The translations under genes and the position numbers were made by a program. Below are positions 36,923 through 47,797 of a DNA stretch of 64,000 nt, piece by piece (position 1 is the stretch's first letter; each line of letters begins with the position of its first letter). This DNA is from Stereocaulon alpinum (Eukaryota > Ascomycota > Lecanoromycetes > Lecanorales > Stereocaulaceae): positions 620,001 to 684,000 of the forward strand of contig JAEUBA010000005.1 in the NCBI GenBank assembly GCA_018257865.1, read 5' to 3'. The notes beneath the pieces were generated by a model. The model ran no database searches. It was not told the DNA's origin and saw nothing but the letters and a program-made list of their open reading frames with translations.

Positions 36923-37558
36923 TCAACGCTTCCCAGAAAAGATACGCCGGAGCCGTTTGGCGACTAATACAGTCTGGATCTCATCTCTCATTGATTTCCT
37001 CCGCCTGCGCTCAACATCAACCGAATTTGTGATTTGCTCAAGCCCATCAATAAATTGTCGAAGGTCATTGATCAAAGTCTCAAATTTCGCTTTGTCATGG
37101 ATTGCCCACCGCGCTTTCTGCGCAGTACTAGTTTGCCGTTGCCGCTGTTTTGTTCTCCCTTTGAATATAGAGAGAAGGCCGAGCAGATTCGAGCGAGCAT
37201 CTGATTTGTTGTCAGGCTGCTCCTTTGATTGCCTCAGGCCGTATCGAGTCGTCAAGCGATGAGTGTCTTGGAAAATGATATGAATGCAATCGAGTATGCT
37301 CTGAATGACGGGTCTACACAATGCTGATTCCCACCACCACAGCCGCTGGATTGGACCTTCAGTGGTGGCTAGGCCGACTGATTCACCCCAAAGCAGAAGG
37401 CGAGTCTTCTGGGTTTGGAATTTGGTATTCAGGAAGTCGAGATCTCTACTGTAGCTCTTTGCGGAGTCAACGTAGTCGAAACATTGGACACAGGCCGAGA
37501 AGAGGCCCGCGAGTGCTATGGCACCAACTGACAGGCTGATTGGTTCGACGGGAACCAT
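36923..37558 (-). CDS. stand-alone HeLo-domain protein (HET-S N-terminal type)
   Basis: A 211-residue protein formed almost wholly of a HeLo domain, the helical, membrane-targeting cell-death domain of HET-S and related fungal incompatibility proteins. Diagnostic segments are a hydrophobic N-terminal helix (ISLSVGAIALAGLFSACVQC) with FDYVDSAKSYSRDLDFL, then TRLLLWGESVGL, ILDCIHIIFQDTHRLTTRYG, RQRQTSTAQKARWAIHDKAK and INDLRQFIDGLEQIT. The protein ends in a very basic tail (VERRRRKSMR...RLRRIFSGKR) and has no C-terminal amyloid (prion-forming) motif. It is intronless; the ATG at 37558 is at the expected N-terminus. By inference it could be an effector activated by another protein, a decoy, or a truncated remnant. 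No NLR partner is nearby. Confidence 0.88.
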   Translation of the reverse strand: MVPVEPISLSVGAIALAGLFSACVQCFDYVDSAKSYSRDLDFLNTKFQTQKTRLLLWGESVGLATTEGPIQRLWWWESALCRPVIQSILDCIHIIFQDTHRLTTRYGLRQSKEQPDNKSDARSNLLGLLSIFKGRTKQRQRQTSTAQKARWAIHDKAKFETLINDLRQFIDGLEQITNSVDVERRRRKSMRDEIQTVLVAKRLRRIFSGKR

Positions 37559-38272
37559 TTGAAGGGAGTATGGGAATTGAAAGATCGAACAGGAAAGTAT
37601 AAGACAAGGCTGCGGTGCCTAGAGTATATATTGGAGTAAGATATATAGCCTTACCAGGTCCAGATCCGAAATCTAGTGTATATCTTCAATGATGCCAAGA
37701 GTCTGGTATAGTCAGAACTCAGAATGAGATTCGGCAGCAGAAGATACTTATGTTGATAGCTGCCTTGAGTCCTCAGGGCTGTGGGAGATGAAATTGAGTC
37801 AGCAGCTAAGGCATAGTTGAATCCTTCGGACGAGAAAAGCTCATGCCGCCAGCCTGTTAGGATTCGAAATAGCATTCTTATGACTTCCATTGTTTGAGGC
37901 TCTCTGAGGCTCTTCCGGGCGGGTTGAAGGACTATCTCCGCCGGTTAGTAGACTGCAATACTGAAGGATTGAGGTGAATGATCAGGTGGCAACTTCGGGC
38001 GCTACACTAGCAGTCTTCGGGCTAGCTTAAGTGGCTGTATGGCGCTAGCAATACTAGTACCCTGAAGACGCGAAACGCCGTCACGACAGCAACAGTCCCT
38101 CCGGCGGTTCTCCGCTTGAGTCACCTCAACTACTGACCATGGACAAGCAGCTACACCGAGTGAGTACAGCACGGGTATCACATCAAACCCTGCGGTCGAA
38201 ACTTGTAATGAAGCCAGAGCTCATTCGCTGCTCGAAGCTCCCTTCCATACCGGACGCTAGCTTGACGGCGCC
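37559..38272. other. divergent intergenic region HeLo / disordered protein
   Basis: About 0.7 kb between divergent starts. It contains the TATA-like runs near the HeLo gene and nothing else that I can identify. The minus-strand frame at 37651-37890 is not supported by any motif. Confidence 0.5.
37625..37647 (-). promoter_or_regulatory. putative TATA elements of the HeLo gene
   Basis: Two short tatata-type runs (37625-37631 and 37641-37647) lie 67 to 90 bases upstream of the HeLo ATG. Placement suits a core promoter. This rests on sequence resemblance only. Confidence 0.35.
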
Positions 38273-41200
38273 ATGGCCATAACCTTCGTTAAGAGACCTA
38301 CCTCTCCTTTACACTTCGAACCTATCGAGACCCCACCTGAAGATATCCTGTATCCTGGATCAGATCAAGAAGATGAAAATGACGAAGAGCGAAGAGCGAA
38401 GAAGAAGCTTCGGATTGAGCTCTTGGCTAAACAATATCTGGAAGGCCGGGGCTTGTTTATCCAGAGTGCTGCACTAAGAGGACCGTTTGACGGGGAATGG
38501 GTCAATCCATGGGGTTCGAGGAAGCGAAAGCATGGCGTTCACAACAATCAGAGGTCATCTAGGGACCCAATCGCAGAAGAAGGCCGTCACAGGCATACCG
38601 AGACTGAAACGGGTTATTCAACGGTCAAGAGAAGATCCGTAAGAGACATTGGATTCAGTCAATCGAATCACGATCCCGAGAAGAGAGCATCAACAGGCAG
38701 AAGATCGACCGAGCAAGAAGAGCACACAGCTAAGCGGCGGAGGTACGAGCCGCTCGAAGAGCCAAATGCCCAACACGATCCTCAGAGACTAGTGAATGCG
38801 AGTTCCCCATTGTATACTACCGAGAAAGAGCCTTGGCTCAAGACAAACAAACCTTACCTCCAACATGACGCCAGGAACGACCGAAAGTCGCCCACGCCTA
38901 CACCCTTCGCCAGGAACATAGCTCAGACGCCAACCACTCCTCCTCTGAGCACATATTCGCAAGCTCAAACGAGATCTATGTCGATAATTCCCATCGCTCA
39001 AGGTCAATATGGCGAATCTGCCGGCTTCACATCCGTCAATAAGCCTCCAGTATCTCGGTACAGGGGAAACACTCCCGCCAATACATCGAGAATCAGGAAT
39101 GATCTGCAGCACGAAAAGACGGCTACAGGAGAGTACGACTACATCCGCGTAAAGGAGCGGGATCTTGGTACTGTAGATGAGACGACGAAGCGTGGTTACA
39201 AGGAGGTCAAACAGCTATCACAGGAGGCTGTGAGACAAACGGAGCTCAAGAACGGAGATTCTCAGAGCAAATCATCACAGAAAGGGGTTCAGCCAGTCAA
39301 CTCAGGCACCTTGGGCAAGCCTGGTCGTCTGGAACCATACGTGTCTGTCTTTGCTATTGCAGATGAGGAAAGAAAAATCGCTGGTCTTAGAGCGAGCTCC
39401 AAACCACTGCAGGCATCACCTCATGTAGTGCCACCGTCCACGTATGTGCCAGAATTCCAATACAGATACGCAGGGAGTTTAGGTTCGCATGGCTCTTTAG
39501 AGGAGAAGGCTTCCTTTGCTGAAGTGCCGGAAGAGGTTCGTTCAAGGCTGAGAGCGACCTCTTCTTCGTCGTCAGGTAGCGATTCTTTTGCGGAAGCCCT
39601 CGAGGGCGCTCAGGCAAAAGCTGACTCAAAATCAATGCCCTCTTCGCACTCATCAAGCCCAGCCGCCGAGGGTCATGAGACCACTAGCGTTAGAAAGAAT
39701 ACAAGTGCAATGAGAAGGCTTACTTTCTCGCCCTTGGGTAGTGCCAAAGTTGCCCCGTGCCAACCTTCGTCAAGGCCAAGCTCAAAATCTTCATCAGTGG
39801 GGCCTGGCGCTTCTGCACTTCAGACACGAGAAGACGTGGGGAATGCCTCAAAAGAGTACCGACTGATACGAAAAGAGTCTACCAAATCATCTGACCTGCC
39901 CGCCAGCGACGAAAATCGCTCTCGTAATTCTGTCATACTCCCAGAAGCCCAGGTTGCTGCAGGTGCGCTCATTCAACCGTCTCAGAGGCCTTCAGGATCG
40001 TCAACAAACCTTTTGGAAACCGACAGACCACTGCCAAAGTATCCCAGCCTTGATGAAGGTGACTCATATGTCAACCTCTCAACACAAGCCGCCTTCATCA
40101 AAGCTCAGCGGTCCTTCAAGGACGATGTCCTCTCGTCGCTCAAAGATTCGCCTACTAAGATAACAGAGAAACGCTCAGCCGCATCACGACCTGCATTACC
40201 AGGTCCTACACCAATAGCGAATGGCGGTCGCCCCAGGGATACTAGCAGCCAATGGGAGAAAGCCAATTGGCAAGACAACGATAACGAAGAGCCGATGAGC
40301 ACGCAAGCAATGATTGACGAAATGTCCCCTTTCGCAATCACCACCGTGAAGAAACGTCCTCCGGCCTTGCATGAACGGACCAGCGTCGCTCCAACTCCCA
40401 CAAGGCAGAAGCCACCTGCGCCAACAACAATCCGAGCGCCAGACCCGCCATTGAAGGTCCCCGAATCCCGCCAACGTCATGCCACACATCCAATGAATGA
40501 GCAGAGCGGCCCTGCCTTGGCAACCGCCACGAAAGGTCGGCCCAGGCATGTCGCGTGCACCACATGCAGAAAGGACAAGGTCAGTATTGGCAACGCTCTT
40601 GGATTCGAATTGAGTCAATGTTGATGATCCATAGCGTCGTTGCACTCATGATGTCTCCGGCAACGAGATCTCCGTCAAGGTAATAGAGCAAGCAATACCG
40701 CGCCCCAATGTGCGAAAAGACTTTCAGGAACCTAGGGAGATTGGTGTTCCTTCTCAAGACTTGCCCGACGAGAATTACTTGGCGCACTCATCCAAGACCA
40801 TACCAGAAGCTCACAACCCTGAAAATTCCGATCACCCAGCGCCAGATGATCGTATTATAGAGTCTCCCACCACTGCTCCCTTCCGCTTCCACTCCCTCTC
40901 AATGTCCACCTCACCATCACAAAACCCGCCCAAACCCTCTCCACCGATACCGCTCTCCCACCCAAACACTACATCCAAGCCGGCATCTTCTCTAACCTCC
41001 TCTTCCATCCTACCAGACGGTACAAATAACGACACGAGCGTCTTCCAGGACGGACAACAGCAGCAACAAGGTTGGAATATCAGCCTCCCCCTCGACCCTT
41101 TTGGTCTTTCCCCCGAAGAACCTGCTAGGAGTGCACCTTTTAGTGGCGATGGAGGAGCTGGAATCCAATCCAACGGCCCTGCTACAAGTGAAAGATCGAA

Positions 41201-41369
41201 CGAAGCCAAACAATCTGATAGTCTGGATCTCAGCGCCGCGATCGATGACGCCTCAACTTTCCTAGGCGAGTGGAACGTAGAAGCTGAAGCGAGGAAAGCG
41301 GGCCAGACAAGTAGGAATAAGAATACGGGTGGCAAGGGTACTCTATCTGTTGATAAAAGAGGTGTATAA
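38273..41369 (+). CDS. large disordered protein with a half zinc-cluster motif
   Basis: Two exons, 38273-40579 and 40635-41369, encode 1,013 residues in phase 0. The first 70 residues are the most ordered part: an acidic stretch (DQEDENDEERRAKKKLR), then IELLAKQYLEGRGLFIQSAALRGPFDGEWVNPWG, which I recall as a conserved N-terminal signature of uncharacterised fungal proteins. Most of the rest is Ser/Pro/Arg-rich and probably disordered. The splice joins RPRHVACTTCRKDK to RRCTHDVSGNEISV, giving a Cys-x2-Cys-x6-Cys-x-His motif like the first half of a Zn2Cys6 cluster with the second half missing. Basic stretches suggest nuclear location by inference. It converges on the MCH1 gene. Its function is unknown. 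Confidence 0.85.
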
Positions 41370-41915
41370 CATCAAACCAATCTCTTGAATACTGTATCGC
41401 TATGGCGGTTCTCTCGGTTTATTACTACGGTCTTCATGGCCCGTGTATACCTACGTAGGCGTTGGAGGCAAGCGAACATCTAAGGGCGGGCAAGGTATCG
41501 TGTAATCTAATTGAGCGAGCGAGCGAGTGAGTCTACGTTGATGCGATAGAGATACCCCAGGATACATATGGTTGTACATTTACTTACAAGGCTCGACAAA
41601 GTGTTCCGAGGACTCAGGCTAGTCCAAGGGTAAAGTGACTAGAGCGGCTTTTTAGAAGAATTACACAGTTGCGCTCTGTTACGATATCAAATGATGATGA
41701 TGATGATCCCATGATATTCCACGCAATCCGATACGATACATCTCGTTTACGCAAACCCTTATGCAAGTCTAATGCCAACGCCGCGGCCTATTGTCCAGTG
41801 CTCGATCCCAAGATCCATATCGAACCCTCGTTCCAGAAAGTCCCCAATTCCCATGCAATATATATATCCCCCCCAAGCCCGCGAGAGCCGTTCCAACACC
41901 CATAACCAGCTCCCA
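41370..41915. other. convergent intergenic region with two microsatellites
   Basis: About 0.55 kb between the 3' ends of two convergent genes. It holds a (gagc)n run at 41513-41526 and an (atg)n run at 41691-41707, and no gene. Presumably both polyadenylation regions lie here. Confidence 0.7.
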
Positions 41916-43691
41916 TCAAACAGCGATCCCCCTCCTCCTCCACCCCCTCCAAGCCACCACCCAAAGCGCAACAGCAACCCACGAACAAACAGCCATAGCC
42001 CAAAAGGTCCCCTCATAGCACTTCGCCCCATAACACATCTGCTCCACCTCCCCATCCTCATACCTCAAATGCCTCGTATCAACACCAGCCTGATAAACAG
42101 CACTGTAAACAGCGCCCCAAATCGCTGCCCCCGCTGCAGGCACAACGGCCACGATGCCCCAATTTGTGCCGAAGTTTTGCACGCCCCAGACGACGGAGAC
42201 GATGATGGGGGAGAGGGAGAATATAGCGCCGTAGCCTAGGCCTACGAGGGCGGAGACGGCGGGGAAGAGGGTTGGTGTGCGCTGGACGGCGCCGGAGGCG
42301 AGGAGGAGTTGGCCGAGGGAGAAGAGGAGGGTTGAGGCGAGGAGGAAGGCCATTCTGCTTAGGGTGAAGGTGCGTTTTGTTTGGGGGGCTGTGGAGGGGG
42401 CGAGGAGGTCGGAGAGGGTTCCTGTTATGAGGCGGGCGATGGTGGATGTTAGGGCTACGATGGAGACGTGCGTTGCTGGGGAGTTTAGGGATGTTGGGCC
42501 TGGTGAGGGTGGTGGGTAGAGGGTGTGGACTATGGTGCCGAGATTGTTTATGAAGGCTTCGCCGGGGCCGGTCGTGAGGAAGAAGCCGGCTGCGAAGAAC
42601 CACATTCGGGGGTCGGTGAGGAAGAGGCGCGTTCCGGTGTTGACGATTAGGGTTTTTCTTATTGCGGAGTCGGAGGTTGTTGGGTGGTGGTGGGATTTAC
42701 TGCCGCGGCGAGAGGAGGTGGAGGGGGCGGGCGGGGAGATTGTGCCGTACCCGTTGGCATGGGTGTTTTCGCCGTCGTGGAGGAGGGTGCGTTGGAAGAA
42801 GGGACTGTCTTCGAGGAGACCGCTGCGTTCAAGGGTTTCGACTGCTTCATCAAGGAGTTCTTCTTCGTTGACTACCCGTAAGCCCACGGCACCGATAAGA
42901 CCCACTGCGAACAGCAGTCCTGCAAGAAACAAAAAGTATCGAAACACATCGATGTCCCCTTTCTCTCCATTCTCATTTCTTTCCGAGAAGAAGTGACTTC
43001 CCACTTGGCTCTGCCACATTCCACTTAGACCAAAGGCCGCAATTGGCATTGCCAGTGCCAAACCCTTGTGTTTCCCCCTTCCAAAGTTCTTCGCACATGT
43101 AGTCACTGCACTCAGGTACATGCACGAAGTGCCAGATCCCACTCCTATAAATGCAATTACCATGATTGCGAAAGGCCATCCTCCCTGAGACTTCGGTGGT
43201 CCGGCATGATAAGTCAGTGCAGCCAGTAGGTATCCAAGGCCAAACAAAATAGCAGAAGCCAGCGAGAGCGGTCTTGGGTTATATCGATCACACAGATATC
43301 CGAATAACGGGACGGGAAGGTACATAGCCAGCTCCGCCGTCGTGCTGACCGCATTGACCTGGTATTGCGTGTACTTTATATGCTTCAAGAACAGCGGTCC
43401 ATAAAGAGAGTAAGCCGTAATTGATCCAGCGCAAAGACAACTCAGTATAGCGCTGACGAAGCTGGCGTATTTGATAACATGGCGGCGCATTTTCCGACGG
43501 TCACGCTCTATAACGCCGTCGACTATATTGCTGAAGAAGGATTCATCGTCTCGGAGGAGGCCTGAGGGTTCAGACGCCGAGGAGGGGAGGGAGTCATGAC
43601 GGGCGGAGGGGCGTTTGCGATTGGAGTCGAAGTCGAGCTTGTCGATGCCGCCGTTGGCAATGGCGCTCCGACTGGAGCTGCGGGAGTGCAT
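41916..43691 (-). CDS. MCH1: MCH1-type major facilitator transporter
   Basis: A 591-residue intronless membrane protein of the MCH1 (monocarboxylate-permease homologue, nodulin-like) branch of the MFS; the transported substrate of this branch is not established. A hydrophilic N-terminus of about 70 residues precedes about 12 membrane helices, the first being KYASFVSAILSCLCAGSITA. Family features include SLYGPLFLKHIKYTQYQVN, LFGYLCDRYNPRPLS, NFGRGKHKGLALAMPIAAFG and, after a low-complexity central loop (STSSRRGSKSHHHP), DPRMWFFAAGFFLTTGPGEAFINNLGT. The C-terminal half contains a MFS-like repeat (ARLITGTLSDLLAP). Third codon positions change from C-rich (about 42660-42190) to G-rich (about 42150-41916) toward the 3' end. 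The ATG at 43691 begins an ordinary N-terminal tail. Confidence 0.92.
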   Translation of the reverse strand: MHSRSSSRSAIANGGIDKLDFDSNRKRPSARHDSLPSSASEPSGLLRDDESFFSNIVDGVIERDRRKMRRHVIKYASFVSAILSCLCAGSITAYSLYGPLFLKHIKYTQYQVNAVSTTAELAMYLPVPLFGYLCDRYNPRPLSLASAILFGLGYLLAALTYHAGPPKSQGGWPFAIMVIAFIGVGSGTSCMYLSAVTTCAKNFGRGKHKGLALAMPIAAFGLSGMWQSQVGSHFFSERNENGEKGDIDVFRYFLFLAGLLFAVGLIGAVGLRVVNEEELLDEAVETLERSGLLEDSPFFQRTLLHDGENTHANGYGTISPPAPSTSSRRGSKSHHHPTTSDSAIRKTLIVNTGTRLFLTDPRMWFFAAGFFLTTGPGEAFINNLGTIVHTLYPPPSPGPTSLNSPATHVSIVALTSTIARLITGTLSDLLAPSTAPQTKRTFTLSRMAFLLASTLLFSLGQLLLASGAVQRTPTLFPAVSALVGLGYGAIFSLSPIIVSVVWGVQNFGTNWGIVAVVPAAGAAIWGAVYSAVYQAGVDTRHLRYEDGEVEQMCYGAKCYEGTFWAMAVCSWVAVALWVVAWRGWRRRGIAV

Positions 43692-44534
43692 TGTTGTTGC
43701 TCATTGTCACACTGAGCCGTGGTGGAAGGGGAAATGGGGTGATGAAGGTTGGAACAGATGTCGTGATCGTCATCGCATGATGGGTGCCTTGTGAGCGGCC
43801 GTTGGGCTCAGATGCCGCACTAGTTACACGCGCGCCACATTAGCCTTTAGGTACCTTTGAAGGATTCAGCCCCCCAAGGGCCCTAAAGTAGCTACGTACT
43901 ACAAGGGATACTGCAGGAGTGCGCCCCAGAACGACAGTAAAGCCGTAATCTCCGGAATCGATTCACGCTTCCCAGGCGATCAGTTCTAGGCCCTACTCGA
44001 GTGTCGCTTGTATGGCTACCAACTTGTGGAATTACATTCTGCTATACTTTGATCAACATCATTCATCCTCCAAGCAGCACCTACGACCAACATGATCACA
44101 TTGAAACCTGGTTACACTTGTCTTTTATGGAGTCTTGCGAACGATCTAGAACCGGACAATACCTGTTCTAAGTCAACGTTCATCAAGGTTGGATATGATC
44201 TGCTGCATCCCCCGCCTATCCTTGCAATCACTTCGACTGCTTGCAGAAAGAGCTCCTAGCACAGGCAGCCTGGCCATTCAATGTGGAAACGGAAGGTTGA
44301 CACGAGAGTTGTACATGGAAAGTCTAACAAGCTGCAACGTTGCTCTGCCAATCCGTGAGACTACAGGCATTTCAGACGATCACTAAGCTTAGATAGCTTA
44401 CATTAGGTATGTGAAGCGTGATTATCCTAATAACATTACTGTTCTATTCAGTGGCACATTCTATTACGATACACAGTGAAGAAACAACTCCACATCCAGA
44501 ACTATATACAAGTTTCCCATCCCCAGTGCGATGA
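43692..44534. other. intergenic region upstream of MCH1 and downstream of ABCG gene
   Basis: About 0.84 kb holding the presumed MCH1 promoter and the ABCG 3' end. A 65-residue plus frame (44189-44386) has no motif that I recognise. Nothing else stands out. Confidence 0.5.
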
Positions 44535-46612
44535 TCAAGTCTTCTTCAAAACAAGCACCAACCACCCTAGAATCCTATATCCAGCAATGATCCCGATCAT
44601 GATTCCCACCCACGTGCCCTCAAGGCCCGTGTGATAATTAAAAGCCTGCAGCACCGCAGTACCCCTGATCTTCCCCACACTCGCCAAATCACTCTCATAC
44701 ATGCAGTGATAGCCGCTTTGGGCAGTGCCCGCACACGCATACTCTCTATCTTTGAACTCGTTGACCAACATACCCTGGAAGACGTATGCCTGGTAATCGA
44801 TAAAGTGGAAGACGTATTTCCAGAATACGTTTAGCGTAGTCATCGGAACGAGGAAGCCGTCCACACACATCCAGAGACCATTTGCAAATGCGGTGAGTGC
44901 GAGCGCAACGACGAAGACGGGGAAGACGGAGCTGACTAGTACGACGAGGGATTCGGCTGCCACGAGGTCCAGGAAGAGCCAGAGGACCCACGTCCAGAAG
45001 GCGTGGGCTGTAGGTTGAAAATTGATAAGCCAGTATGAGACGATAGAGAAGAGAAGAGCGATGAGAAATAAGTATGGTAGACCGATAAGGAAATTTGCGA
45101 TTGTGAAGGCGAGAGGCCCACAGAGCCCGTTGGCGCGCTCTTTTGCGAATGTGGCGCGATCTTCAAGGAAAGAAGGAACGTATGCTACTGCCATAAAGGA
45201 CATGAATGCGCCACCAAAGAAGATTGCATTGATGAATGGTTGAATGTCCGTTTGTGTTGTGCCAAGACGGAGGAAGACGGTGCCCATGAGGATCGCAAGA
45301 CCAAGGTACATTGCTATTCTGATGCCATAGGCGACGACATCACGGTATGATTTGATCCAAGAGCGGTGAAGCAGAGCAAGGGGGACGAGTAGGGGGCTTT
45401 GGTTTTTGGTTTGAATATGGGAGAGGCTGTCCTTTTCAGCACTGGTGACAGAGGAGATGGTGTCTTCGATGGAGGACTTGATCTCATGCGACTCGGTTGA
45501 GTTCGCCCAGGCGGCATGGATGGCTTTCTCGCGGGCTTTGGAGTCGTCACCTGCGCGGATGAAGTCGGTGTTAATCAAATCGAGCAGGAACTCGGCGGGG
45601 TTGGTTTCTGGGGGCATGGTGTAGCCTTGCGCACTGAAGTAATCGCGGGCGAGGGGGAGGGGGCCGAAGTAGCATGTTTTGCCCGAGGAAAGGAGGCAGA
45701 GTTTGTCGAAGAGCTTGAATGTTGTCGTTGAAGGTTGATGAATTGAGGCGATAATGATCAGCTGGTTGTTGTTAGTTTTTAGAGAAGCAGGTTGTTATTG
45801 GAAGTGTCCGTCCTGAGAAACTTACATTGTTCTTCTTGCCAATGATCTTGATATAGTTGATTACCTCAAAGCTGAGGGCCGAGTCTAAACCACTTGTAGG
45901 CTCGTCGAGGAAGAGGATCTTGGGATCGGTAACAAGTCGACTAGCAACTCCCAGTCTTTTCTTCTGACCACCGCTTAGGCCCTTCCTGATCGGGGTTCCC
46001 ACTATGGTGTTTGCCTGTGCATGCATGCCGAAACTGGCAAGGAGATCATCGATTCGCCTAAAGCGTTCCTTCTTAGAGATAGAGCTGGGATGCTATTAGA
46101 TTAGGAGCAAGCTGTGTCGGAAGGAGGATTTACCTAGGTAATGCAAGTCGTGCGGAAAAGTTCATGGTCTCACGAACTGTCAGACTGCCTATCAATGCGT
46201 CTTCCTGTTCGACATAGGCTGATATGTGCCTCAGCTTCTGCCAGTTGATAGGCTGTCCATTGACGAGAACGTCGCCATTGGTAGTAGCCCCAGCTGCGGC
46301 AGCTCTGTGGGCAAGGGTGTTAAGCAGAGTAGTCTTTCCCGAACCTGAAGGGCCCATGATGGCAATCATCTCGCCGGGTTTAACCAGTCCATTCGCGTCG
46401 GTAAGGATGGAAAGAGGAGCCTTAGTGGCACGGTCTTTAACGGTAACATTCATATTATGCCATGCAAAATTGTGAACAACGTCGTTAACGAGATGAACAC
46501 TAGCTACAGGGTTGAGTTCAAGGTCTTTTTCATCTCTGGAGCCGTCAATTGGCGCATTGGGTTTGTCCATGTTCAGTTGAGGACTGCTCTCTTCCGAGCT
46601 TTGAGTAGACAT
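44535..46612 (-). CDS. ABCG (white/WBC-type) half-transporter
   Basis: An ATP-driven exporter of 654 residues with NBD-TMD order, typical of ABCG half-transporters that work as dimers at the plasma membrane or organelles. Exons are 46612-46134, 46084-45826 and 45761-44535. The first acceptor is after gcatcccag, since only this keeps SSISKKERFRR in frame. Walker A GPSGSGKTT is near residue 86, the signature LSGGQKKR near 193 and Walker B ILFLDEPTSGLDS near 214, followed by the H-loop ASIHQPSTTTFKLFDKL. The C-terminal half has about six membrane spans and the ABC2 domain, with an extracellular Cys-containing loop (ACAGTAQSGYHCMY). The start is the ATG at 46612; no earlier in-frame ATG exists nearby. 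It is divergent from a Zn2Cys6 gene 1.2 kb away, which may control it (inference). Confidence 0.93.
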
Positions 46613-47797
46613 GACAGTATTGCAGGACAAATGAATGCGCTGAAATAAGTCAAGGACCGTAGACTTCTGCAACGATGAGATACCAAAAAAAAAGAAGAAG
46701 GGAGGTAGGAGATATTATAGGTGTAGGTCTGACACGGGGACCATGCAAAAGCTGTTAGTGGACGCAAAGTCAGCTTTCAGGCGACCAGCCATCGCAAGCA
46801 CACTTGATAACAACGCAGCGAATCCCGTTTGTTTCTGGAAGCGAAGCCCGCACCCATGTGACCTCTGCCGTGCCCAAAGGCCAAAGGGGGATCTTCGGGG
46901 TCTCTTTGAGAGGTGTTGGACTCATCTTTGTTTTACGCAATTTCAATGTCCCTGTAACCTGTTTTAAACTTTTAGCACCAAGGCAGAACGTTGGGTGGGG
47001 TACGGAGTTTCTTGAGAAGGCTTAGTTTCCGGCGTCGGAAGATCCACTTCATGCCCCACAACTATGATTTGTTAGTAGGTCTGCCTGTATTTCGTCGCAA
47101 CGTTGCGGAAACTAAACCAGTCTAGGAGTTCTTCCCTGCCCCGCTTACGCCAAGAGAACCACTACCAATAACTTACCGCTCATTTTATCAATTGTTCAAT
47201 AATTATTATCCGGGGTTCTTGGTCTCAGGGTCCATCATCTCAGGTCCGTCATCTCACATCTGTTAGGATATCTCAGCGTCTGTGATCTCGGGGTCGATCA
47301 CCTCGGGGTCCTTATTGCTTTGTCGAGGGATCTCAAGTCAGCTGTATTAGTAAGCTCGTAATCTCCGAGCCACAAAATACCAATATCATTGGGGCTGTGC
47401 TCTGATTCGCGAGGAACGTTCCAACTTCCCAGTGAACGAACAGTGGACCTGAAGTACTAAACGAATGCTGTTGTGATAGAGAGCAGTATATGAGGTTGAA
47501 GCTTGCTACAGAGCTAGGAAATTGATGGCCGTGAAAGCGTCTCTTTTAGCTTTCCAAGCACGCCGGCAGGTCCCCGAAGTGTAGAACCTGCGTGCATCGA
47601 AACCCATTTAATCTATTGACCTAAGGTAGAGACGATTCGAGGCGTTGTATGCGTAAGATAACAGTCTGCATCAGGATCAAACCAAACTTCATCTATCTAA
47701 CGTCTTCGAACTTTCGCCGATAAGACTTCAGGAGTGGCTTGCCTGCAGGTGGACACGTTCAGACTGATAGCTTAGTTGCTTTACACCACATCTCGCA
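46613..47797. promoter_or_regulatory. shared divergent promoter region, ABCG / Zn2Cys6
   Basis: About 1.2 kb between divergent starts. It includes a degenerate minisatellite at 47221-47312 (separate entry) and a purine-rich tract just upstream of the ABCG ATG. Short frames here (46743-46967, 46804-47025) are not supported. No CGG-type inverted or everted triplet pair typical of Zn2Cys6 sites was found convincingly by eye. Confidence 0.5.
47221..47312. repeat. degenerate 15-17-bp minisatellite
   Basis: About six imperfect copies of a unit like atctcggggtc(c/g)atc: ggtctcagggtccatc, atctcaggtccgtc, atctcacatctgttaggat, atctcagcgtctgtg, atctcggggtcgatc and acctcggggtcc. It lies midway between two divergent genes, where it could affect spacing or carry repeated binding sites. 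Confidence 0.6.

Noticed and set aside
36900..36950. Frameshifted extension of the HeLo protein
   Set aside because: Another frame continues past the stop for about 20 codons, but it shows no HeLo or amyloid motif and no splice site, so the stop is taken as genuine.
42079..42603. 174-codon minus-strand frame rich in His, Arg and Pro
   Set aside because: Alternative frame of the C-rich part of MCH1. The MCH1 frame shows clear membrane helices and family motifs.
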